A stretch of 64,000 bases of DNA, from NCBI RefSeq assembly GCF_900088535.1, contig NZ_LT578417.1, positions 2,957,546-3,021,545 of the forward strand, written 5' to 3'. The position numbers and the translations under genes were made by a program. Numbering within the stretch: the first letter of the stretch is position 1; the number at the start of each line of letters is the position of its first letter. The notes under the pieces were generated by a model. The model was not told where the DNA came from. It did not search any database and saw only the letters and a program-made list of their open reading frames with translations. Below are positions 44,036 through 52,725 of the stretch, piece by piece. This DNA is from Cyanobium sp. NIES-981 (GTDB lineage: Bacteria; Cyanobacteriota; Cyanobacteriia; PCC-6307; Cyanobiaceae).

Positions 44036-44594
44036 CAGCTGGAAGCTGTCAAACAGCCTTGACACGGAGTTCGCTCTGGAGGCTGTGGAGATGGCGCTGG
44101 AAGGCGGCCGCAAGCCAAAGATCTTCCACTCCTACCAAGGCTGTCAGTTCACCTCTGGTGACTTCGTGGCGAGGCTGGATGCAGAGGAGATCAAGATTAG
44201 CTGGTCTGGAAGGAAGCCCTGCTACGACAACATCCTGGTCGAGAGGCTGTGGCGCACGGTCAAGTACGAGGAGGTGTATCTGCTTGCCTACAGCGACGGC
44301 TGGGAGGCTGAGATCAGCCTGGCCCGCTTCCTGTGGAGGTACTGCCATGTAAGACCCCACAGCTCTCTGGGAGGCAGAACTCCCCATGAGCTCTACACTG
44401 AGACCGAACGCTTTTCCTCCCGTCTAGGGTTAACGATGTCAGGGGCCAGAGCTGTCCAGTAAAAGGCACCCACCTCACTTTGAATTGAAGTGCATCCTCC
44501 AGGCATTAAGGATGGGGGCTGCTCAGAGCAGCTAAACCGCCATAGAGCTAGGCAGTAAGTTTGTTCCAGAAATTTCTAGAACAACCATGGAAAA

Positions 44595-45536
44595 CTAGGA
44601 AGTGCTTTTAGCAACCGACAAGAACTGATTCGTCAGCACAGAATCAAGGGAAGAGTAGTCACAGAATTCCCTGCCATCATCTTTCTTGCTGCTCGGAGGA
44701 TCAAAGAGCTTGACTTTGAAGTGAGTCTCAAGAGTTTTCACATCCCTAGATATTCTGTTGTAGAGCTTCATTCGATCGGCATATTCAAGCAAGGACTGCC
44801 TCGGCAGCGAGGAGAAGTGGGAAGCTATCTCGGACATGAGACGAAAATGCTGAGTCTTGGTAAGATTCTCGTTATTAAGCTTTGATAGGTAATAGATAGC
44901 AGGAGCAGTCATGCCAATATTGGATTCCGATTCGCTAGGCTCCTTCAAAGTTTCTTTTGGATCAATACCAAGCAACTGGTTCATGGAGGAATACAGAGAA
45001 TTAGTGGAACGGGCTTGATCATAGCTAACAATGCGAAGATTGCCTGTTCCAAAGGCGTCAGACCAAGTCTTGCATAGGCGAAGATAGTCACATCGCACCA
45101 GAAAGTTAACACGAAAGTAAAACCTAAATATATCACCCGAAAATCTGAGGTCATACATTCTAACGTGTTGACTGAACTCAGACTCTAGATAGGTATCAGG
45201 TCTACGTAGATAGAGAATAATAGTAGTATCGCTAGGCAACAATCGCCTGAGAAGTTGTGGGTCGCGAACAAACTCAAACTCTTCTGAGCTCAGTATGACT
45301 TTGGAAATTTGGCTAGCCTTAGAGCTTTCAACAATTGCTGTAATGTATGCTTGCAGTTCATCAATCTTGCCCTTGGCTGCGCTCCAGGCAACATTGTGAT
45401 GCCCTGTATTATGAAGACCTTGCCTGGGATAGCATATGCCCAACTTCAATAGCTGGGCTTGATTGTTAAAGAGGTAATTCTGAAGTGCAGTACTGCCTGT
45501 CTTGTGTGTACCGATATGCAGGAAAAACTGGGTCAT
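44595..45536 (-). CDS. Sulfotransferase-like protein
   Basis: 313 aa. The N-terminal P-loop for PAPS, FFLHIGTHKTGSTALQNYLF, is the 5'-PSB motif; KVILSSEEFEF and IILYLRRPDTYLESEFSQ match the strand with the 3'-PB Ser and Arg. Would move sulfate from PAPS to a glycan or other acceptor. Clearly lower GC than the core genes, suggesting transfer. 94 bp downstream of the GT2 gene on the same strand, so probably one transcript. Confidence 0.8.
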   Translation of the reverse strand: MTQFFLHIGTHKTGSTALQNYLFNNQAQLLKLGICYPRQGLHNTGHHNVAWSAAKGKIDELQAYITAIVESSKASQISKVILSSEEFEFVRDPQLLRRLLPSDTTIILYLRRPDTYLESEFSQHVRMYDLRFSGDIFRFYFRVNFLVRCDYLRLCKTWSDAFGTGNLRIVSYDQARSTNSLYSSMNQLLGIDPKETLKEPSESESNIGMTAPAIYYLSKLNNENLTKTQHFRLMSEIASHFSSLPRQSLLEYADRMKLYNRISRDVKTLETHFKVKLFDPPSSKKDDGREFCDYSSLDSVLTNQFLSVAKSTS

Positions 45537-45630
45537 TTGAAGCGGTCAGGAGGGATCATTAGGAGGACACCTTGCAAGCCTACTCAGCCAGAGTAGAATT
45601 TTAATAAAAATGAATCACGGGAATGTTGGT

Positions 45631-47490
45631 TTATTGATTTGTATATTGATCAATTGTACGTGCCAGCGCTCTCCGCACTCCAGGAAGCTGTGAATTAATT
45701 GATCGCATAGAGGAGGAGTAATCAGAATCTTCGTTGAGAGCAGCCCCATCTATGAACAAGCTTGAGTTGGCATATGCCAATTCAAGGTTAGGAAGGCTGT
45801 TGGATAATAAAGCTTTTGAAAGCTCATCAAAGAGTGATAGCAAACATCCATGCGTGGCTTTTTCAACAATCTGACCATGCGCTGGACCTTGGAGCATTGG
45901 GGTATCGATGAACATCGAAAGATAGTTTACTAGCGTCAATTCTTCTAAGACTTGGGTTGAGAGCTCCTCGAAGTTGCTTCCTTTTTGAAGAAGTCGTGCC
46001 CCCTCTTGTAGAACAAACAAAGAAAATCTAGTAGGGTTTTGCTTGTACTCTCGGGATAATTTAAGTTTCACATGGATGACATGGAACATCATATTCGCCA
46101 ATGACTTATTTACCAGAGCTAATCCTGGGATTTGGCTCATCACATCTGATCCAAGATTATCGTATGCGATGGAAATATCACGCCAGAATGCAAGTGAAGC
46201 CACTGCAGATGGAGTCATCATCCTACGAGTTATTTGCAGGAGAAGTTGACATCCGGTTGGAGAAGTGCCTAGGTCCCGCAATTTTGGACCAATCCAACCA
46301 TTCCACCAATTCATCATATACCCTGTATAAGGCCTGGCAATACCAACATCTGTAGTTGGTACAACCTTGCTGGCGAGTGAGTAAATTGCAACCAAAATCG
46401 CTTGGCGATTAAAGCCTTGTAGGTAAAGTGAACTATCTAGTGAGCCTTCATCGATTCGCTTGACTAGCTCCAATGGATCTTGATTGATCTTGGTCCCTGT
46501 TGATGTTTCCATTTGTGCATATGCATTAATACGTGGGTCATATTCTTTGCCCGATACTGCCCATGAGGCTTGACGAGAAAGGATCGACATTGCTAGGGAG
46601 ATGTGGCCAAGCAAATTCTTTTCTGCTGGGAAGTTCGCGCAGGACTCTCGGAAAGCAGCTGAAGACAGAGATATCCCTCCAAATGAATTAATAGATCCGA
46701 GGATAAAGCAGCTGCTTCTACTGAATGGTTGACCAACAATAATTCCAGAGTTTGGGTAGGCCTTTCGTCTTGGGCCGTTAGGATCAAACCGGATCAATCC
46801 GAGATCGGGATTGCGTAGAAACGACCAAAAAGAATAGACTATAAGGATTTCTGGGTACAAGTCATCATCTGCACCAAGGATATAGCCTACACAGTCCTTT
46901 TGATATGCAAGTGCGAACAAGTAATTTCTAAGCCAGCCGATATTTGCAGTATTTCGATGGATGATCACATTTGTATTGGAGGAGTGATCGGCTAGTTCTC
47001 TGCATGCTGCAGGAGTGCCATCGGTGCTGGCGTTATCAAAAATGTAAACATCGAGGAATTTAAGATCATACCCGAGGAGAGCGCTTACGGATGCTTTTAG
47101 TCGAGTATCCCGGTTAAAAGTAGGTATGATAAGCGCCATTCGCTGCTCTTCAGGTAGATCACGGAGAAACTCCTGTCTGCAGAATCCATACAATAGCGAG
47201 AATCCCTTGGGGTTGTTTCCTAGTCTCTGGATAGCATTTAGTGACACCGCCATAACCGCAGGTGCAGGCCCTGACTCCAAGGTTTTCTTGACAGCATCAA
47301 GACGGCGCTCGCATTGGGCTGCAGGAAGCTTCGGGGAGGTGGCTAAACTGATAAAACGAAACAGGACCGCTCCAAGGTACGTGACTGCTGCTGCCATACC
47401 TTCCGTGTGTTCCTTTTGGCCTATGCTTGACCAAAGGGCCCGAAGCTTTAGATGCTTAGCATCGGACGTCTCGCTGAATGGTCCGGTCAA
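45631..47490 (-). CDS. Family 2 glycosyltransferase, large
   Basis: 619 aa. GT-A domain from about residue 115: MALIIPTFNRDTRLKASVSA, DVYIFDNASTDGTPAACREL, NTANIGWLRNYLFALAY and the DXD-type YILGADDDLYPE. The C-terminal 300 residues are helical and unrecognised. Transfers sugar from a nucleotide donor, presumably to a surface polysaccharide. Low-GC island gene. The 235 bp between its start and the transposase remnant at 47726 contain no gene I can support, only its presumed promoter. Confidence 0.85.
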   Translation of the reverse strand: MTGPFSETSDAKHLKLRALWSSIGQKEHTEGMAAAVTYLGAVLFRFISLATSPKLPAAQCERRLDAVKKTLESGPAPAVMAVSLNAIQRLGNNPKGFSLLYGFCRQEFLRDLPEEQRMALIIPTFNRDTRLKASVSALLGYDLKFLDVYIFDNASTDGTPAACRELADHSSNTNVIIHRNTANIGWLRNYLFALAYQKDCVGYILGADDDLYPEILIVYSFWSFLRNPDLGLIRFDPNGPRRKAYPNSGIIVGQPFSRSSCFILGSINSFGGISLSSAAFRESCANFPAEKNLLGHISLAMSILSRQASWAVSGKEYDPRINAYAQMETSTGTKINQDPLELVKRIDEGSLDSSLYLQGFNRQAILVAIYSLASKVVPTTDVGIARPYTGYMMNWWNGWIGPKLRDLGTSPTGCQLLLQITRRMMTPSAVASLAFWRDISIAYDNLGSDVMSQIPGLALVNKSLANMMFHVIHVKLKLSREYKQNPTRFSLFVLQEGARLLQKGSNFEELSTQVLEELTLVNYLSMFIDTPMLQGPAHGQIVEKATHGCLLSLFDELSKALLSNSLPNLELAYANSSLFIDGAALNEDSDYSSSMRSINSQLPGVRRALARTIDQYTNQ

Positions 47491-47725
47491 GGTCTAGAAC
47501 CCACAATGAAAGTATTGTCAAGCTTAGCATGGCTCCGCCTTTAGCGTTATCTATTGATATCCGTAGCTGCCTCGGGCTTGTTTTAACGAGGCGGAGTTGC
47601 CAAAATGGATGCTTAGGAGTTTAGGGCGCTTTAAGAGTTTGTGGTCAAACCACCAGACCAGCCGCGTCTTCTCTCCTGAGCACTGATCGCGCTCCGCTCA
47701 TTCTGGTTGTCGGCGTTTCAGTGGC

Positions 47726-48680
47726 TCAGACGGCTTGATCTGGCGTTTTGACCTGTTCATGCCGTTGCCATGGCTGGTCTGAGCGGGTTGCCAGCCTAGT
47801 CAGGTTGTAGGCGATCATCTGCAGGACGACCCCTGCACTCACCTTTTCGGTGCCCGTAGCTTGACATGGTGCAGGTCCCCCAATGTTTATCCAACCAATG
47901 ACCTCCTCGATGCCACGGCGGGGTTGATCGCGTTGTCATTGCCCGTGTGTCGTGTGGTGCGGCCATCGATGGCGGAACCGCCATGCCGGTTGGTGTTTTG
48001 CGCCACGTGGCGTGCCACCCCGATCCGCCTCAGCCGGTCACCATTCTCTTGGTGGCGTTGTTCTTGTCGCCATTGATGATCTGCTGGTAGGCACGGGGGA
48101 TGGCAGTCGCCATCGCATTGGCGCATCCCACTCCCGGGTGCCCACGGCTTGGGTGACGCGGCAGTCCACGCTCAGGGCACAGCGGTTGTCCATCCGCACG
48201 CTCCCCCGGTACTGGGTCGTCCAAGGTGGGCCTTGGATTTCCGGTACTGCAGCGTATCGGGATCGACGCTGGAACGATGGGTCTAGTTGCTGGGCATGAT
48301 GCAGCGGCCATCCACGTTGGCTGGCTTCTTGCCCTGGTTTGGCAACCCACACCCTCGCCAGGGCCTGAAGGCGGTGGCGGCGGATCGTCCGGCCCATCGA
48401 TCCGCTCCAGTGAGATGCGGGAGGCCCAGGTCTGCATCAACGAGGCCAGCAGCAGTTGCTCCAGCGGCACGGCGGTTCGGGCTGTCGGGTTTCTGCGGCG
48501 TAAACCCTGGAGGTCAACCCCGGAGAAGGTGGGACTGAGCCGATCGAGGGCCTGATCGGCCAGTTGCCCCACCTGTCGCAGGCGATGGGTCGTAGGAATC
48601 TGCTCCGCGGTGGAGACGTAGGAGAACAGGGAACCAGTGCGTTCCTGCTGCTGGGCCTTCGCTCAGTGCCGTTGGGCCAT
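47726..48680 (-). pseudogene. Decayed IS5-family transposase
   Basis: Read on the minus strand in shifting frames: ATG 48680 (MAQRH, then a TGA), LFSYVSTAEQIPTTHRLRQV, GQLADQALDRLSPTFSGVDL, VRMDNRCALSVDCRVTQAVG, HVAQNTNRHGGSAIDGRTTR and the C-terminus MIAYNLTRLATRSDQPW ending at 47726. These are the successive blocks of IS5-type transposases (SPTFSxLY, SAIDGRTTRHPGY). At least one stop and several frameshifts make it non-functional. Confidence 0.85.
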
Positions 48681-48719
48681 CCCCCGACAAGGCCGCTAAT
48701 TCACCATGCTCCAAACCAC

Positions 48720-49461
48720 CTCATGTGCCAGCCGTTTGGCGGCAGGCCGTTATGCTTATCAGATATGCTTATCAGAAGGTCTTGGATGTCAGAGCCCCTG
48801 TCCCCTTGCAAGGTATCTTCCTTCCGAATGCAGGCGCATTCCAGACCATAAAGTCAGTGTTTATTAAGCGCACATCAGGTCGATTGTTCGCGGTAAGGCA
48901 TTGTGCTATGTGGAGTTTGGATCTAACATCTCAACCTCTGTGACTGGTGATGCATATACCTCCCTTAATCGGCTGAGTTTCTATCCTAAAAGTGATTGGT
49001 GTCATCTGATGGGGCACGCCACCCGTGCCTATCGACGCAGGCATGGCTGCTACCTTAACATTATCTGTACGGAACAGATCTATCGCAGACCACCAAACCC
49101 GCTTTCCTGCCAGCCTCACGTTATTCGTTTCAGTGGCCCGCGTCTTGGGCGGCTTAGGAATGATCCGGAGTCGGTCGCTGCTGTGCAGGGGTTGTTCACT
49201 GATGAACATAGGGAACATTATCCCGGCGAAGGGGAAAGTGGTCAAGCCAAGCGCCGCTATAGGTCTGGTCTGATCTGTGTGAAACTCCCGCTGACCCAGG
49301 GCTTATCCATTGCCTCCAATGTGCTCGTGATGAACAGGCAAAATCAGCTGGAGGTACTTTGCGTTGTCTCTGCCGTTTGGATCCCGCTTCTTGACCCCAA
49401 TATCGACGCGCAACATGCCACCAAGGGATTCCTGATCTATCATCTGAGCGGAATAGGGTGA
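48720..49461 (+). pseudogene. Decayed relative of the 1,715-bp IS transposase
   Basis: The frame at 48901-49461 encodes CYVEFGSNISTSVTGDAYTS, then RAYRRRHGCYLNIICTEQIY and IRFSGPRLGRLRNDPESVAA, aligning with the intact transposase ([38 protein letters not shown]) at roughly 60% identity, with small gaps. The preceding segment 48720-48900 continues the match in another frame (IKRTSGRLFAVRHCAM). The second catalytic Asp is replaced (CTEQIY). An older insertion of the same family, long inactive. Confidence 0.85.
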
Positions 49462-49654
49462 TCACGCAGTAACTGCCTGGCTGACGCAGTCTTCTCGCCT
49501 GAGCTCTGTCACTTACTTCCCCACCTGGCCCCAAATAAGCGTGCTTGAAACAGGTTGAACTTTCCCCCCTCCCAATGGACTCTTGTGACCGCTCAGCACT
49601 TTTGTTGTATCATTGAGTGTATGATCACTCCGCTGGCAAAGCGGTTATTGGGGT

Positions 49655-52600
49655 ATGGGGATCAATGCAATCCGGGAACGTATTCTTCTTCAGCCTGACA
49701 GCAAGGATGACTGGCTTGCACTCGCCGAGCTGGCCGACCTTCCGGATGCCCTCCAGGCCATGATGGGACTGGAGCATGGTGACAGCGACCCTGGGATTGG
49801 CGATGTTGATGGAGTCGTCGCCGCCCCCCCACCTCAGGAGCCACCGCCCCCTGCAGCGGCTTCCCTGCCTCCCTCCAGCAGCTCAGACGCTGAGCCGATC
49901 ACCACGACAGAGCAGCTGGCGGCCATCGCGGCAGGTCTACTCGACAGCCACAAGATCGATACGCTGGTCCTTGCGGTGGACTGTGGCTGCATCACCGTGG
50001 CCTCCACAGTGAGCTCTGCTGGTCAGGTTTTCCTCACCGTGGCAGGCGAGCGTACCCATGTGGCTGCTTCTGAAACACTTGCTTACCGCGACCCCTCCAC
50101 CAGCCTAAGGATTTCCTGCTTTACCTTTAAACCGATCAATCCCCACGGAATCACTGAACGTCCCCTTTCCGATTTCCGCGTACTGTTCGGTAGACGAGAC
50201 CTGAGCATACTTCCTGCTGTACCTGGTCTAAGCAAGCAGTTACGGGTGTACGTTGAGAGTTGGAATGGCCGTGATCTGCTGGGCTGGTGTGGTTTACCTG
50301 AAGACTTCCTGCCACGACTGCCCTCCCTCATCGTTCATGTCAATCAGCAGTTCAAGGAAGTCTTTAGTCCTGGTGATTATCGTCAAGACACTCTGGATGC
50401 ACTCAAGTCCACCAGCCGTGTGGCCACGGGTTTCTGTCTTAGGCGCATTTACGAATATTTTCGCGATCATGGCGGGATTCTCACATTTCGCGATCCGATC
50501 ACTTTTGTCCTAATCCGCTCAGAATTCCTACCGGAGAAGCCAACTCTTTTCGACCGGATCTCTGCCTGTGGAACCCGTTTTGAATCGCTGCAGATCGGTG
50601 TGAGTGAACAGATCAAGTCTTTCACCCTCGTCAACCGACCACCCGATTCCACATCCCTCAAGCACTTCCCTACGGTCAAGCTTGATATTCTTGTGCCAGT
50701 GTATAAGAATTGGCCGCTCACAGCTCACTGCCTACGAGCATTAGCCCGTTCAGTGGACCATTGCAGGCAATTTCTCCCGGTTGAAATCTACATTCATGTA
50801 ACTAACGATTGCAGTCCTGATGCTGATATGAATGCCAACTTGGAGGAATTCTCTACTTCCTTGGGGGTGATCTATCACCACAACGCCAGCAATCTCGGCT
50901 TCATTCGCACTGTCAACAACTTTTTGCTCGGTACTGATGCCGATGTGATGCTTGTGAATTCTGATGTGGTGGTGGCCGAGAACCTCGTCATCGAAATGCT
51001 TGCCTCAGTTCGACATGTGGGTCCGAGCCTTGCCTCGATGACCACCTTCTCCAACAACGCCACGATCTTTTCTTTCCCCCATCAGATTGATGAGAACACC
51101 CATGTCACCCCTGAAGATGTGGAGTCGTTGGCGTCTGCCTTCAAGGCTTCGTCGATGGAGTTCTGTAGACCGGCTACAGACGTTCCTGACTGGAGGCCTG
51201 TGATCAGGGTTCCGGTGAGCCATGGCTTCTTAATGTATCTGTCTCGTACAGCCATCAATGCTGTAGGAGTGTTTGATGAGCACTTCGGTCGTGGCTATGG
51301 CGAGGAAGTGGATTGGGCGATGCGAGCCACTCTCACTGGCCTGGAACACTTCCTTTGTCCCACGACCTTTGCATTCCACCAGGGGAGCGTGTCATTTGGA
51401 GCTTCGGTCCGCATTACTGCCGTGCAGAGATCGGGCAAGATCATTATGGATCGCTATCCATACTATGACGACATGATCCAAGAGTATATTCAGAAAGATT
51501 ATCTGCGAACGCAGCGAAATGTTGTTTCACAGCGTTTGATTTCCGACTCCGGCCATCCTTTGATGTTGCATGTAACGCACAGCTCTGGTGGTGGCATTGC
51601 AAAGTACATCGCTGATATGATGATTGATGAATCGGAATCCTGCCATTTTCTGCTGAGCCCTGGGCGTCAGTTCAATGATCTTGTAAGGAACGACATCTCT
51701 GACCAGTCTTTCGCTCTAGAGTGCGAGCGTCTTCGTGTAGCGGTAAAGGGTAATTTCTTCCATGACATCCTCCCGGTCTTGACGGAGGCCTTCCAGCAAC
51801 GCGGCGCAGGCTGTCGTGTTGTGATTCATAGTTTTGTGGGCTGGAAGCCGGCTGAGATTAGCCAACTTCTTGCCAGTCTGAAAGACGCAGCTGTTGGTTA
51901 TGACGTTGTTGCTCACGACTACATGTTCCTGTGCCCGCGTATCAAGCTGATCAATTCTTCTTCTCACTACTGTTCTGTAGGAAGCAATACGGAATGTATG
52001 CACTGTCTGCGAACTGCCGATCCGTGCGTTGAAACCGCGTTGCTGGCACCCTATTCCACCCAGATCGAGCTCTACCGCGATTTCTTTGGCTCTGTACTTC
52101 GCTCAGCGCGCACCATCTTCTGCTCTACCCAGGAACTTGTTGAACAGTTTTCTGGGCAAGGCTTCGCCAACACTACTCTCCGGGAGCCTTTTGAGCCATT
52201 GTATTCTCACCTCCCGACGGCTTTGGATTATGTCTTCAGCCCTAATATTGTGCTGATTGGTAACATCAGCGTGGAGAAAGGCTCCGGTGTGCTGTTGAAT
52301 CTTGCCAGTGCCGCCCTCTCTATGGGCTCAGACCTGCATTTTTATATCGTTGGGGCTGCTTCGAATATGGGAGAACTTTCCGCTTTGGCCAATGTTACCC
52401 ATATTGGGCCCTATCGTTCCTTTGGGGAACTCCACCACCTCGTGAGCACTCTGCACAACCCCACAGCCCTGTTTCCTGGCATCTGGCCTGAAACCTGGTG
52501 CTACACACTCTCCGAAGCCCTGGCCCTGAGGCTTCCGATCATTGCCTCGAACATCGGAGCAGTCGGCGAGAGACTTCGCAAGCTCGAATCTCCCCATGTG

Positions 52601-52672
52601 CACCTTTATGACCCTTCCTGCTCCGCGATCGACCTTGTGGGGGAAATCAACCGTTTTCTTGCACGCGGCTGA
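49655..52672 (+). CDS. Bimodular glycosyltransferase (GT2 plus GT4-like)
   Basis: 1,005 aa. A proline/serine-rich disordered stretch lies at about 55-80 (PPPQEPPPPAAASLPPSSSS). The GT2 module starts near 345 (VKLDILVPVYKNWPLTAHCL, NASNLGFIRTVNNFLLGTDA, ADVMLVNSDVVV, then FDEHFGRGYGEEVDWAMRAT). A C-terminal GT4-like module covers about 655-1005, with HSSGGGIAKYIADMMIDE, IVLIGNISVEKGSGVLLNLA and WCYTLSEALALRLPIIASNI. Such double enzymes build rhamnan or other repeating surface glycans. The ATG at 49655 lies about 45 bp after a possible promoter (TTGTGA ... TATCAT). Confidence 0.87.
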   Translation: MGINAIRERILLQPDSKDDWLALAELADLPDALQAMMGLEHGDSDPGIGDVDGVVAAPPPQEPPPPAAASLPPSSSSDAEPITTTEQLAAIAAGLLDSHKIDTLVLAVDCGCITVASTVSSAGQVFLTVAGERTHVAASETLAYRDPSTSLRISCFTFKPINPHGITERPLSDFRVLFGRRDLSILPAVPGLSKQLRVYVESWNGRDLLGWCGLPEDFLPRLPSLIVHVNQQFKEVFSPGDYRQDTLDALKSTSRVATGFCLRRIYEYFRDHGGILTFRDPITFVLIRSEFLPEKPTLFDRISACGTRFESLQIGVSEQIKSFTLVNRPPDSTSLKHFPTVKLDILVPVYKNWPLTAHCLRALARSVDHCRQFLPVEIYIHVTNDCSPDADMNANLEEFSTSLGVIYHHNASNLGFIRTVNNFLLGTDADVMLVNSDVVVAENLVIEMLASVRHVGPSLASMTTFSNNATIFSFPHQIDENTHVTPEDVESLASAFKASSMEFCRPATDVPDWRPVIRVPVSHGFLMYLSRTAINAVGVFDEHFGRGYGEEVDWAMRATLTGLEHFLCPTTFAFHQGSVSFGASVRITAVQRSGKIIMDRYPYYDDMIQEYIQKDYLRTQRNVVSQRLISDSGHPLMLHVTHSSGGGIAKYIADMMIDESESCHFLLSPGRQFNDLVRNDISDQSFALECERLRVAVKGNFFHDILPVLTEAFQQRGAGCRVVIHSFVGWKPAEISQLLASLKDAAVGYDVVAHDYMFLCPRIKLINSSSHYCSVGSNTECMHCLRTADPCVETALLAPYSTQIELYRDFFGSVLRSARTIFCSTQELVEQFSGQGFANTTLREPFEPLYSHLPTALDYVFSPNIVLIGNISVEKGSGVLLNLASAALSMGSDLHFYIVGAASNMGELSALANVTHIGPYRSFGELHHLVSTLHNPTALFPGIWPETWCYTLSEALALRLPIIASNIGAVGERLRKLESPHVHLYDPSCSAIDLVGEINRFLARG

Positions 52673-52725
52673 TTTTTCCATTCAACCTGCCGTGGCAACC
52701 CATCGGCAGGCCGACGCTCCACTGC

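Larger units (their letters stand above)
42303..44462 (+). pseudogene. IS3-type transposase remnant (second type), split by IS copy 3
   Basis: Bases 42303-42320 (RHVLSW frame) and 44042-44459 (WKLSNSLDTEFALEAVEMAL ... RPHSSLGGRTPHELYTETER) form the C-terminal half of an IS3-family OrfB unrelated to the IS407-like one. Removing IS copy 3 and one CAGCTG joins them as VLSWKLSNSL, the expected family sequence. The second catalytic Asp is lost: IFHSYQGCQFTS where HSDQGxQF is usual. The catalytic Glu (DNILVERLWRTVKYEEVYL) is kept. The 5' half is gone at the junction with the IS407-like fragment. Confidence 0.85.

Noticed and set aside
52673..52725. Bidirectional terminator between convergent genes
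   Set aside because: There is an inverted repeat CCTGCCG/CGGCAGG, but the loop is long and no T-run follows on either strand.
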